A DNA stretch of 64,000 bases from Gordius sp. MW1 (GCA_964036665.1 OZ038529.1:11912060-11976059), one strand, 5' to 3'. Shown: positions 20,734 through 34,200, numbered from the stretch's first letter. Translations and numbers: made by a program. The notes: generated from the sequence alone by a model not told the origin.

Positions 20734-23700
20734 TGTTCACCCTGGAAATATTAGCTTATTTGTTTTTGTTTGTTTATTCCCCCCCCCCCACACGTATACT
20801 TATTAGCTACGATTATTATTATTCATCCATCGGTATCGATTTTAATCATGTCAAATTTACTTTACGACTGATGAGTCATGATTGTTACCACTATGATAAA
20901 AATAGATTGTTAATACTACTTTGCTTTTTATTTCCATCGCAAATATTATTATTAAGATGAGTTAACCATTATTTTTAATTGCTATGCAATTTATGGGCTC
21001 GTTTTTTGTTGTCCGTCCGTTGTCCGTCCATTGTCTGTCCACCAAATGGCGCCAGCTTTGTGACTTGGAGGTCTAGAGTTCAATCCCAGGAGAGGACGAA
21101 TTTTTTTTAATTTTTTTTTAATTAAATTAATATTTTGTTCTTGTTAATACCATTGATAACATGACTTTTTGACCGTCCGCTGGCAACTCACCGATGAAAT
21201 ATATTGATTTTCTAAACATAAAAAACAACTTATTATTTCATTATCTATATAAATAACATAAAAATTTTTACCATTTTAATACCAGCAGGGTGTGAGTGGG
21301 TATAGCGCACGGCTTGTGTCCTGTAGGCTCGTGTTCAATCCCAGGAGAGGATGATTTATTTTATTTTTTTTTTAATTAAATTAATATTTTGTTCTTGTTA
21401 ATACCATTGATAATATGACTTTTTGACCGTCCGCTGGCTACTGACCAATGAAAAATGACCATTGGCCAAATAAATCGAATTTTTTTATGAAACTGGCCGG
21501 GAAATGTCCGATATTTTTAAAACAAAAGGGTATTTTAGGATGAAAAAGCTATTTTACCCCTGGCCGCCCTGGGAACCTACGGGTAAAGTTTCGAGCGAAT
21601 CGGGCCGGTAGTTTTAGAATTTAGTTCTTTTTTAAACTAAAAGGAATTTTAGGATTTTGTAAGAGCTATTACTTTAAATTTTATTTATATAGTTCCCCAA
21701 TAATTTTGACCGTATACTGTAACATTGATAATATGACTTTTTGACCGTCCGCAGGCTACTGACCAATAAAAAAATGACCATTGTCCAAATTGTTTTTAAG
21801 TAAAGGATAAAATTTCAAAATGCTCCTTCCAAAATCATTATAAAAGACTGAAACAAATTCTTGAATATTTTACTAATTAGTTATTTATTTGATGATCAAA
21901 AAACGTCAATTGCTGAAGTAGCCCCCCCCTCTATTTTTTCATAATAATTTATATTTGTTAAATTATCTATAATATATTGATTTTCTATTTTTCATTTCAT
22001 TATCTATTTAAATAACATAAAATTTTATATCTTGAGATCATAAATTGATAAGGGATTAAAATATCATAAATTGAAAAATGCAGCATTTTCTTCTTGCTAG
22101 CTACTGATATGGGCAAATCATATTTTTAGATGGTTATTAACTAAATGCATACAAAATTCCGTCGTTTATTTGCTATGCTTAAAAATATATGATTGGAATT
22201 AAATTTACTGCATTTCACTACACTCTTATCTTAACTCTATATGTTATAAGCTATAAGTATTTTTATATGCCAAGATTGAACTAAAGTTTATTACCCTAGT
22301 ATTATAAGCGCGGGGGGGGGGGGGGGTTTAGGGGGTGGGAGTGGAGGAGATGGGAGAGAGAGATGTGTTAGTATTATTTTTAATTTATTAATATAGGAGT
22401 GGGGGGGGGTGGTAGATGTATTGAACAGAAGTTAGTAATTGAGGGGGAGGGTTGGAATTTTCTATATGAATTTTAAATTTCCGTCGTGTTTACCACTGCG
22501 ACTGTTATTATTAATATTAACTTAGGGCGAACTAACCAAAAAGGTTAAGTTTAATAGCAATTAACAAAGCATTGTTAAAATTAATTTAAAATACTTAAAT
22601 CTCAAGTTTGCCTCTAATTTAAAGCTTTTGCTCACTTTCACTTATCAAGAACATCGTTTTATATTTAATTTTCTTATAATTTCCTCTTCTTTAGGGTATT
22701 TTTGCTTTTCTCATATTAACAACCTTTGACACCCATTAGTTAAAAAAAACCAAAGAATGACCTTTTCCCTTAAAAAAAATTAGTTATGAATTATTCAATT
22801 GGTTAACATCGATAAATACCCTATGCCCTCCCCTACAAGGGCCTATGCCTCTACTGATATGGGTCCCTGTGCCCGTACAAAAGCCTATGCCTCTACTGAT
22901 GTGGGTTCGAATCCCGGCTAGGGCAAAATTTTTATTTTTTTTAAATTAAATTAATATATTGTTCTTGTTAATACCCTTGAAAATACGACTTTTTAACCGT
23001 GTCCTGGCTACTGACCAATGGGAAGACCATTGGTTGAATTGTGAATCACAATTTTAATTTTTTTTTCTATTTGGAATTGGTTAACATTGATATTTACCCT
23101 ATGCCCGTCAGTCCAATTATGCATTTAATACCTCCCTATAGGCATTCTCGCCCCTTCCCACCTTTCTCGCCCATAAATTGCATAGCAAATATGATACATT
23201 TATACGGAGTTTAGATGAGTCGTTCCCCCTTCCCTTCCCCCCTCCCCCTTCCCACGAGGCCCGAAGGCCCGAGTTTTTTTTATCGTTATTGATAAATTAT
23301 TCGCTTTCTCTTACACAGATAATAATTCTTCTTTTTTTGTTCGTAATAAATAGATAAAATTCAAATGTAACGTACGGAAAATTAAAAGATAAATTTTATC
23401 ACGGACAATTTTATAATCGAATAATAAAATAAATTAGTTGTTGAATCAATATCAAAATTGGATAATTACAAAATAAATTTGAAGATTAGGATATTAAAGT
23501 GGCGCCGGAACAAAGTAGTTGAACCACTTGAGAACTCATGACCACTGAATGAAGATCATTCGAGGAGATAGCCAATTCAACAACTACAATTCTTGAATGG
23601 GACAATAGATCATCCGAGATGCAAGAAAACACTTTCTCAATATTCCTAAAAATTGGCAACCAATCAAACCGCGACAACCTAACAACAGAGTTGTCAGAGA

Positions 23701-25018
23701 CAAAGGGCAGGATTCTATGTAAGAAAGAAAAATTCCTCCAAATTCCGAAAAATTGGTAAACAAGCAAATACCCATCTATTATTACGTTGATCTTTATTCG
23801 AAAACCAATCCTTCCTCTTATTAACAAGGGGTCGAAGGAAGAAGAAATTCTTCAATAGAATTCGGCAAATTCAGTACAAATGCAGTAAAAATATAAAAAT
23901 GTAACCCACTTGAATTATTTGCATACTATGAATTTTTTTTTTAAAAAAAACATTATCGCTCTAGTTGTAATAGATTAAAATATATGTTTACGAAAAATAT
24001 TCAACCCCTTCATCGCGTTCCCCTTTCTCTTATTCATAATTTTATTTAACATTTTTTTGTATTATTATTATTGGCGGTTGGTGCATGATTTTGATAAGGA
24101 AGGGGTGGCGAGAGAGAAAAATGATGATTTGTAGAATGACAATTTAAAGTTCGGTATAGAATAATTGAGGATAATTTAGTATGATTAATTAGAATTTTGG
24201 TTGCGACTGTTGCTCAGTGGTGTTTATAGAGCTGGGACGTCAAGTCCGCTAGCCATGAAGTACCCCCTGTTATCGCTGATTCACAGTGCGGGATTTCTTC
24301 GATTAAATCCACAGTCCATGAATCAGTCGATCCGAGGGCAAAGGTCATAAACTGGCACTAGATGTCAGACGATAAATTATATTAATGGGCCTGATTTTAG
24401 AAACTGTTTGAAAAATTATGTTGGTTATACTTATACCTATGGTTTGTTTGGACTTTGTTTAAAATTGAAAAGGTAAATCGCCACCTCGACCTATAGCTAA
24501 ATCCGCCTCGACCTCGAACTAAATTTAAGCCGTGATTATTTCCATAAAGGGGGAGGTCTGGTGTTCACCCTGGAAATACTAGCTTATTTGTTTTGTTTGT
24601 TTATTTCCCCCCCCCCCCACACGTATACTTATATGCTACGATTATTATTATTCATCGGTATCGATTTTAATCGTGTCAAATTTACTTTACGACTGATGAG
24701 TCATGATTGTTACCACTATGATAAAAATAGATTATTAATACCACTTCGCTTTTTATTTCCATCGCAAATATTATTATTATGATGAGTTAACCATTCTTTT
24801 TTTATCGTTATTGATAATTATTCGCTTTCTCTTACACAGATAATAATTCTTCTTTTTTTGTTCGTAATAAATAGATAAAATTCAAAATGTAACGTAAAAT
24901 TAAAAGATAAATTTTATCGCGGACACATTTTAAAATCGAATAATAAAATAAATTAGTTGTTAAATCAATATCAAAATTGGATAATTACAAAATAAATTTG
25001 AAGATTAGGATATTAAAG
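20734..25018 (+). mobile_element. Small LTR retroelement fossil, 5' LTR split by a repeat block
   Basis: Parts: 5' LTR in two pieces, 20734-about 20970 and about 23274-23499; primer-binding site starting TGGCGCC at 23500; internal region 23500-24561; purine tract AAAGGGGGAGGTCTG at 24546-24560; 3' LTR 24562-25018 (457 bp, beginning TGTTCACCC). The two LTRs are very similar, with only scattered differences and short indels, so the element is fairly young. The 2.3 kb between the pieces of the 5' LTR is a later insertion. The internal region is only about 1.06 kb with no recognisable gag, pol or env, so this was a non-autonomous, TRIM/LARD-like element and is not whole. Superfamily cannot be assigned. 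No clear target duplication. Confidence 0.75.
20971..23273. mobile_element. Composite repeat block inserted in the 5' LTR
   Basis: Starts AATTGCTATGCAATTTATGG plus (GTCC)n. It includes tRNA-like heads at 21040-21110 (B-box-like GTTCAATCCC after GCGCCAGC) and 21283-21350 (TAGCGCACGG, then GTTCAATCCCAGG), each followed by a T-run and GACCGTCCGCTGGC...CCATTGGCC tails. It also has G-runs near 22310 and 22400, a third SINE-like unit at 22800-23060 with GGGTTCGAATCCCGG, and the pyrimidine-rich repeat at 23115-23275. No gene. Several retroposition events must have built it up. Confidence 0.7.
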
Positions 25019-25752
25019 CCATTGAAGCTTGAACAGTCCATGTATAATGGCTGAAGATATTGATCTTCAATTAAACTATAGCAATTAATATCAAATTAAT
25101 TAACTTAATCTTATCTTCCGTTATAGTATGTTAAAAGTATTTCGGAATTGGTAATAGGAAACAAGAAAAACAGCTGATTAAAAAATAAAAAGCTTTTTTG
25201 TTAAAAATTCGGATTAGCATTAATTTTCAAATAAATAAAAATAAAAAAGGGTTGTTAAAATTGAACGAAAGTTAAATTCGAAAGCGTTTATCAAAAAAGG
25301 AACGCGTTCACGTTCAAAGTTCACCAAAAAAACGCCGCTCATGAACGCGTTCTAAAAATTTAAACGCGTTCATTTACAACACAAGATATTAATGACCAAT
25401 GTGGGACAATTACCGTTTCTCAGGGATTGTCTGCCTATAGAGATGATCTTAAGTTCTTAGGCGTCGAACAATTACTGATAAAATTTCAACTCATTTTCAT
25501 CCATAGCAATGCTAAAGATGTCGTATATTTAATGTGATTTTTTAACGTTGGCATTATCTAGCTGCTTATTTTAGCAGCTATTGAAAAAAAATATTTAAAT
25601 CTATTTCTGTTATATATAAACACTAATAAGAGTATTTTATTAATCAATAGATGTAGATTCTGGTATCCTTAAACGATAGCAATTAATGATCATTCGCTAA
25701 AACGGTACATAAGCATAAATTTAAATTTTTGATCTACCAAATTTTTTTATGA
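25019..25752. repeat. 5' flank of SNRPA1 with GAACGCGTTC cluster
   Basis: At 25262-25375 the motif GAACGCGTTC recurs with A-rich spacers, resembling 17800-17915. The rest is AT-rich, lies directly upstream of the SNRPA1 start and must contain its promoter, but no core element is assigned. Confidence 0.6.
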
Positions 25753-28174
25753 ATGGTTAAAATAACACCCGAATTATTGACTCAATGCGCCCAATACATA
25801 AATCCTCTTAAAGACAGGGAATTGGACCTTAGGGGTTTGATATACGGATTATGATAAAATGTTTTTTAGGGTACAAAATTACTGTAATAGAAAACCTAGG
25901 AGCCACATTAGTAAGCATATTTCGCATAATTACATTATCAATAGGATCAATTTGATTGCATTGACCTCTCTGATAACGAAATCAGAAAACTTGATGGGTT
26001 CCCTTTGCTTAAAAGGATAAAATATATTTTACTCAACAACAATAACATTTGGTAAATAAGCATCTATGAACTACATATATTTTTATAGTCGTATTGGAGA
26101 TAATTTGAATATGAGCCTTCCTAATTTAACATCGCTTGTCTTGAGCAACAATAACATATCTGAGTTATCCTATATTGATAACCTTAAAAAATTAAAAAAG
26201 CTGCAGTCTCTCAGGTAACACCTCTTGCATTTCAACATAAATTTTATTAGCCTTTTAGGAAATCCTATCACCAAAACCAAAGATTATAGGCTCTATATTA
26301 TTGATACATTACCTAATATTAAGCTTTTGGATTTCAAGAAGATTAAATTAAAAGTTAGTTCTTGAAGATTAATTTGTTTAAATATTGTAAATTTTAGAAT
26401 ATGTGTGAGGTCATAGCTTCATATAAAATTATAGAAATATTATTTAACTGTTATAATTTAAAAAAATCATTAACCCATTTGTTTCCCCATCTTGTATTTA
26501 TATTCTATCATTTTATATTAATAATTGAAAACATATGCAATATTTATTTAAAATTATTCATATTATCATTAGTGCTTAATTCTTTATCAAAATCTTATAT
26601 TTACCTCAAAGGTGTGATACTCTAGAGCTTCTAAAATAAACTTTAAAAATGTTTCTCTTTAAAATGTATATTACCCACTTTAAGCATCATTGTAGATTAA
26701 CTGAAATATTAAGAAATTTTATAACAATTATGTTAACCACAAAATGCATAAATTAAAATGCATAGCAATTTGTATTTTTTAATCTTTAGTTATACAAACA
26801 CCCCTTTTTGTGAAGAAATAGGGGGTAATTTCATAATAAACAAAGATAATCCATAAATCTATGTCAAAAGAACCATGTTTCTAATTAAATTAAAAATGGC
26901 ACATGTAATTTGACTCTTTGTTAGATTAAATTTTGATAAAGTTCTCTGGCATTTTCCTATAATCTTAATCATTTATTTATTGCCTATATTTGTCAAAGGG
27001 TTTACAAAGAATATCAGACAATTTTTTTTCTTTTGTTGCATGAGACTTTAATAGACAGCATTTTTATTTTAAACTATTTTGCCCATCTACATTGTGATTT
27101 TAGGGATTTATATACCTATTTTTTGGTCACAATAGAATATTACAATTCACCTAACAAATTGAAAGCTTAAAATTTCTTTTTATAATTGAATTTATCTCTT
27201 TGGTGTTGATTTTGTGTTGAAGAGACCCTCATCTTTTTAGAAAAATTTAAATGAATCTAAATTAGGCCATTTATATCTCTTAAAATGATATTTTGACATA
27301 ATTTTAGCATATATTCACTACATAACTGAAGCCTTTTCACATTTATAGCATAGTTGGAATGCATGGATAAATTTGAATAGACTAGACTGTCAATAGTCCA
27401 CATAATTTGGCTATCTATCTAGTATTATTTACTTTTAAAACAAACCCTTTAAAATACAAATGGTTATAATGGTTTTAAAAGCATTATCAATTCATTGATT
27501 TAATTGTGAGAGAATTATGGTCAATGAATGATTTGAATTAAACTATATATAATTCAATAGGTGCAATATAAATAATTCAATCTATGCATTATTAAAATTA
27601 CCTAAGTCATTTAAACTATATTTAAAGATATATCCATACTTTTTAAACAAGTTTTACAAAGTAAACATGATTTCATTAATTAAATTTTTAAACTTTATGT
27701 TAAATACTACATTCGAAACTTACCTGTTTGGTCGGGTAATAATATTAAAAATATAGCCTTAGGCCTGATAATTTTAATATTTTCACGTTAATCTTACAAC
27801 CCACATTACAATTTTTACAATTTTAAATTAATTTATGTTGCTTTTTAAAAGGAAAGGAATCTCGCTAAAAAAGCCTTTAAGCAACAACCCAAAAAGGTGG
27901 AGGAAAATCACAATACATTCGTACCTGGGGAGATGATGATTACGGGCACTGAATCTAAGGAAGTGGAACTGAAAGAATATTACCCAAAGACAGCGTCCAA
28001 AAATTTACAACACATCAAGGTATAATAATTGCATTGCATTTATTTCAACGATTTCAACAACAAATAAATTATTATGTGACGACATTATAGGATGCAATTT
28101 CTAAAGCAACTACGCTGGAAGAGGTGGAAAAATTACAACAACTTTTGAGCGAGGGAATGCTGAAGGAGGCTTAA
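25753..28174 (+). CDS. SNRPA1: U2 snRNP protein A' (LRR protein)
   Basis: Binds U2 snRNA stem-loop IV together with U2B'' in the spliceosome. Seven exons: 25753-25834, 25870-25910, 25945-26051, 26089-26214, 26251-26353, 27852-28019, 28091-28174; 236 codons plus stop (human 255 aa). It starts MVKITPELLTQCAQYINPLK. LRR text follows: DCIDLSDNEIRKLDGFPLLK, LVLSNNNISELSYIDNLK, NPITKTKDYRLYIIDTLP, then LDFKKIKLK and the C-terminal helix DAISKATTLEEVEKLQQLL. All match the human protein in order. The first four introns are only 34-37 nt (35, 34, 37, 36), intron 5 is 1,498 nt. A three-codon upstream reading frame ATGAATGGTTAA overlaps the start codon. Tail-to-tail with the amphiphysin gene. Confidence 0.96.
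26354..27851. other. SNRPA1 intron 5, no feature seen
   Basis: A 1.5 kb AT-rich intron, far longer than the other introns of the gene. It holds no clear repeat; a short GAATAGACTAGACTG near 27377 may be a trace of the CATAGACTAGATAG MITE family. The plus ORF at 26401-26625 is not coding-like. Confidence 0.6.
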
Positions 28175-28236
28175 AGTTGGTGTGATCACGTAACGCGCGC
28201 CCATAAATATTATTACATAGAAGCGACATTTTTCGT

Positions 28237-31200
28237 TTAATCTAAAAACTTTTTTGTAAAATTTTCGGGGAAAACGCCTTTTATACCATCTTCTTTAATG
28301 CCCATTTTCCACCCTGGATCCTACGTTTAAATATCATGTAATATATTATTATTGTACAAATAAACTAATCACAATCACGACTCTCACCAGTTCTTGTTCA
28401 TCACTAGCTATCACTTTCAAAATTTCTCCAGCCTCAAACGATAGTTCATCGGTATCTTCTCGTGTATATTTGTGTAAGGTTTCTACCTGCAAACAATTTA
28501 TTTATATGATGATAATGTTATTTCAGTAAATTAATATAGGGCAAAAAATTTTTACCTTGTATAAAACATTTTCATCTAATGCTGAAGCCTTTTTTTCGTT
28601 TATAACTTCATCATCATGCTAACATATTAAAAAAAAATTAATTTGAAAATTTTGTAAAAACACCGTTTTAATGTAGCATGCATTGATACATTTTATTTAC
28701 TGAATTTTAAATTAATATTCATAACTAATTTGTTGTGGAAACCTCATAAAAATAGTGAATTGACAATCATAAGAAGGATCTTAAGCATTAAATACACATT
28801 TGTCATACGAATGGTATAAGATTCAATAACGTTTACTACTATTTTTTTGAATAACTAATCATTTATTATTTTTAAAAATACATATTTGTGAAGATGAAAA
28901 AAATAACCTCAGGAACTTCATCTTCAAACGGGTTTTTGCTCGGCGATTTTTCAGTGTCTTTGAGGGATTGTGTTAATAAGGTAGTAGGATAAAGGTTTTC
29001 GGTTGAGTCATCTTCTAGTATAAATAACAATTACTTTTCAGAAGAATAAATTGATACTAGTGGGGGCAACATTTTCATTTTCGGGGGAATCATCATGCCA
29101 AATCCTTGGGTAAAAGCGTGAAAATTAAGAAGAAATATTAGTACCTTAGAGTATTTATTTCGCAAGACTTTCCTGCCTCTTCTGCCAACTTCTCCATTAA
29201 ATCACTCAATTCATTGTAAATCTTGAAACACACATAGTGATTTAGATAGCGATAAAATATACCTTGGCCACTTCGTTATGATATTGAAACTCTGCGGCGA
29301 ATAATGATTGAAAATTGGAGACAATGAAGGATATGCGGCTAAAAAATAAAAATAATTATATTCTTCTTCTTGATACCTCATCATATAATTAAGACGTATA
29401 GAGTTAAATAATTTTTCAAAAACTTCGTGGAAAAAATAGGGGGGAAACTTAAATAAATATAAAAATGAGTCGAAGTATAAAAATATTCTTTTAATAAGTT
29501 GAATGTAGAAACAAGACAAGTTGTGTAAATTTTATGTCTATTAACCATTTTTAAGCTTTCATATGTCTTTATTGGTATCTTTGGATTAAAGTAAATAATT
29601 TAAAGCTCATAGTTTTTAATTAGTTCATTTTATGTTTATTTTTAAAAAAAAAATTAATTAATCAACAATTTATGTTAATAAACTATTCCATATGTCAGGC
29701 TTGTTCTTAGTAGTTAAAACAAGCTTAATACAAAAAGTATGCGTCATTTTTCAATAATATGTAATGTAAAAATATATTACATTTACGTCAGCGTCAGCAT
29801 AAGTGTACCATTTTCCGCCATTTTGAAATGTGCACAAATAAGGAAAGGTTATATAGATTGTAGGGATTTCGGTTAAATAAAGTGTTTCAAAAACGAAATC
29901 AAAAAATACTGAGCTAGTTTAACATTAAAAACAGTATTTTAAAGTATATATCATTTACAAAATTCTTAAAAAATTGATACTGAGACGATGTGATGTTAAA
30001 GCAATTAAGTGCCAGCCACAATTTATTAATCATTAACAATTTTTTATTATTAACCAATGAGGAGGGTAGTCAAATTTAAAATGGTTGGTATAATGGTACA
30101 GATTTTACCATAAGAAACATTTAACATGAGCAGTCTATTTATCTATGATTACATCCAAATTAATATGCTTTTGCTTACAATTTTAGTCCAAAAAAAAACA
30201 ATGGCTAAATTTTTGATAAAAGTCTTCATGGATGTGTAGTGAATAGAGAAAAGTTTAAAAATAGTTACATTGATAAGTTCCACATATAAATAAGGTTTAT
30301 TATATCTAAACGTATTTTTTTACAACCCTTTTTAAAAGTATGTTAGCTTTTGACCTTGGGAATTAATTAGGTAGTGATGAAAATGTTACTTAAAATCTAT
30401 TTTTATATAAGAAAAATATAACATTATTAATTTTTTGCAGAAATTAAAATTAAATATGTTTTTTCCTATCATATTATTTTACCTGTTTTAAGTGGCATCA
30501 TGGGAGTTTTTCCAAGAATTTTCCCGCTAATTCTTGGGAAACATTCAACGGAAATCAAAATATCAACATAAAGAAATAAACATCTTTTAGATAAAGTAAC
30601 AACTGCGCCTTCTACATTTTAAATTTCATATTATAGTGTTTGGCATTATTCAACATAAATTTATGAGTAATTTATATATATGAATGAATACATTAAAATG
30701 GCGTTTGTCTTGCAACATTATAGCTGCGCGATTGAAGAGTCTATTAGTCTTTGGTTTAACTTAAATTAGCGTGTAAATATGTATGTTCAATTCAATTAGT
30801 TACAAAAAAGCAAAATTTTGCTGCAAAAGCTAACAAATGGCTATAAGCGATTTGAATGAGAAATCTGTCCCGATTAAATTAGCGTAAAAATAGAATCAGA
30901 AATACAGACTAAAGAAAATTTGCCCCAAGGAAAAAGAATTTTCCCGTTGAATGTTTCCCAAGAAATAGCGGAAAAATTCTTGGAAAAACTCCCATGATGC
31001 CACTTAAAACAGGTAAAATAATATGATAGGAAAAAACATGTTTAATCTTTAAAAGATGTTTAATTTTAATTTCAGCAAAAAATTAATAATTCTTTTTTGA
31101 ATAACCTTTGATACAATGCAGGTAGAGCTTCATTAAGATCACTGTTTAATTCTTGATACACTTTTTTAGCATCCATCAGTTGCTCCAAAGCCTTTAATTT

Positions 31201-34200
31201 AAAAATGAGAAAATTTTAATATGTTTAAAGCTGTATTAAGGAATAAGGAAGTTGAGGATTATAAAAAAAATACGTTTGATTTAGAATTGTATTAAACTCA
31301 CAATAAAAAACAAACAAACAATGTAGAAATAATCGTTTAGACATTTGTTTTTGTAATAAACACCTTGGTAATTTTGGTGTCGTCTTTCTTTTTTTGAGGA
31401 CCATTTATAACCGTATCGTAATTGTGTCTTGCTGAATCGTAATAGAGCAGTTTTCGACTACGCTTATTAATTTTTTCCTGTAGGTATAAGCATTTAATGT
31501 ATTAATTGAACTTATAAACAAAATTGTTAAATATATATATAACATTACAGCATAATTTTACAACAATCTTATTTGTATGAAATAACAACCAAAAAGATAA
31601 GCCTCAAATATCATCAATTTTCTAGTTTCACAATGAAAACGTTTAATTTGATATAATAAGTAATACTGAAATTTGAATTACTTATTAATTTTAATTTAAG
31701 CCTAAATATCCCACATTAAAAGTTATTTCCAAACTTATAGCCTCAATAAATTAGGGCATTTAATTTAAAGCGACCCTTCATTAGAAAATTTTATACCTCG
31801 AGAAAAATTACAATTCGATACAAATTATAAACACTTATTTATTGTAGAGGTTAAAAAACCTATATACGAATTTTTATACGATTTGAACCATTATAAAAAT
31901 AAATATATGCTAGTTTGACTTAATATTTTTTTAATACTTCTAATTTACGCCGGCAAGTTTTAGATTTGTATATATTTAATATAAAATATCGCATCAAAAT
32001 TAAGGAATTATATTATAATTAATTTATTATAAAATATCATTCGCTTAAAAGTGTTTAAAGATTTCAAAAAACAAATAAATATCCTTCGATTTTTGGTGTC
32101 CAGAAAACTAAATAAAATAACAATGCTCAAAAATTTGCGAAATTGTTCTATGGCAAAAACCTGTAAAGGTATAAATTCAAATCTCTAAACTCATTATATA
32201 AAAGCCAAAAAATATCTTTGTCCTATACCCCCAAAAAACCATTAGAAATTTAAAATAAGTCAGTAATTTATTATTTGATTAGTGGCACCCATTCGATAAA
32301 ACAGTGAATCGAGCCCGCTAAAACCAAAACTGTACATTTATTTTTGATACTGTGACATAATTGAAACAACTGGTCAACAACACAGTGTTAAATGTAAACA
32401 AAACATTTTCAATTTAAGGTTATTAGACTGTAAAAAATCCTTAAAAAGTATGGGATTAAACCTTACTTTAATTTCTAAAAATTGGTTGTTGTAAGAGTTG
32501 AGGGGAACAATGACTTGATTTTCTACCTTTTGCAAATATTCCGACCAAATAAATTCAAAAGAGTCTAGTAGATGAGCCACTTGATCCCGATTGATCCATT
32601 CATTTTCGTATGTCTCTTTAATCGTGTCGCACAAGGCTGTTTCGCATAACGCTTTTTCTACGGTTAAATAGAGCTTAATTATTATTTTACACCGCTATCG
32701 CTTATTCAACGGTAAATATGAGGGCTCAGGTTTTATTTGATTTTATCGTTTTACCCGAAAATATATTTGTTTTAATATATTTAAATCAAATTCCTTCCAA
32801 AGGCCAACCTCTCAAAAATGTGGAATAGAACTGCTAAGGCCTACTTGTAACATTTTAACTGCAGTATTGAATAGGGAGCTCATATTAATATTAATCACCA
32901 AATAAAAGTTTGTTTATATATCAATAAGTTTATTCCAAATTAATAAAATATCATGAGGTCTTAAGTTATATTTAATCAAGGTTAACAACATTAAATTTTT
33001 GTAAAAATTGACCGATTTTTGATTTTGATAGTAAACTAGGTCTAAAAAATATGCATATAAATTTGTTGATACAATTTAAGGGTAAAAAAATTAATTTAAG
33101 TTAGGAACATATAAAATAATATAAATGGGCTAGACACTAAAGCGACAATATATCCTGAATATTGACATCAAAAAAATAATTCTAATGAGTATGTTAGGGA
33201 ATAGGTCAGCGCCCAGCTGGGTTTGAAGTGCTTCAGAAACTCTAAAACTAAAAACCTGAATACTATCTATAAATTTACCCAAAAGCTACAAGTCTATATT
33301 GCAGATCAAAGATTAGTCAAGAACACAAAATTGACCTAACAAGAAGTAAGTGGAGAAATTATATACACTTCCCAAACTATAAACTTAATTTGGTTAAACA
33401 AAGGTAGTTTTATTAAACAAAAGAGTATTTCGGATTTTAGTTTATTATTAGATTGTGTTATTAATTATTAAAACCATAGACAAGATAGACTCCTCATTCC
33501 ATATGGTAAATTGTGTGTCAAATTTTCCTCCAATTTGCAGACAACATTTGGTGTATTTCAACCATGTCATTTTCGCTATAACTGTCAATTTTCCTTCCTC
33601 ATTACTTACTAAATTTGAACAAACGTCAATAAATTAATATTATACAAAATACAGATGGCGCTAGATTAATAAACAAACTTTCATCACAGTTTTTACATTT
33701 TTATGTATAATGTAAATGATATTTATTTTAAAATGATGTTTTTGATATCTACCCAATTCAATAATTTTTTTAAATTATTTTTAAGATTATTCAATTTACA
33801 AAAATTCCTAATATCTATATAATCACTAATATATGATATCATTAAAATGGTGGTTAAAAGGGTACACATTTTGTGTGTTAATGAGCAATCTATCTAGTCT
33901 ATGATTAAAGCACATGGAACAAATTATAATATACTAACATCAAAAACCAAAATTTCTTGCTTTTTAAAAAATAACCTTAGGTTAGCCGTAAGCTTATGAT
34001 ACCGGATACCGGAGTTTTATCACCTAAGTTAGTTTTAGGTTTTTTAAGGTTAAGCTCTAGGCTATGTTTTAGCCTTGTTGTGAGTGGATTTTAACCTAAT
34101 AACCAATACTATATTTTTTGGCATTGAAATGGCAAAGTTATTACCAAATTAGATTATAAGAATTAAATTTTATTAAAATATAATTATTTTCAAGATAACA

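Noticed and set aside
20385-20960. 191-codon plus ORF
   Set aside because: It spans three unrelated pieces: the pyrimidine-rich repeat, AT-rich DNA and the start of the LTR, so it is a chance frame.
21283-21350. Functional tRNA gene
   Set aside because: A- and B-box-like motifs are present, but no full cloverleaf can be formed by eye and the unit repeats with a fixed tail, so a SINE head is likelier.
23486-23827. 113-codon minus ORF
   Set aside because: Lies antisense over the LTR end and primer-binding region of the LTR fossil; no coding signal.
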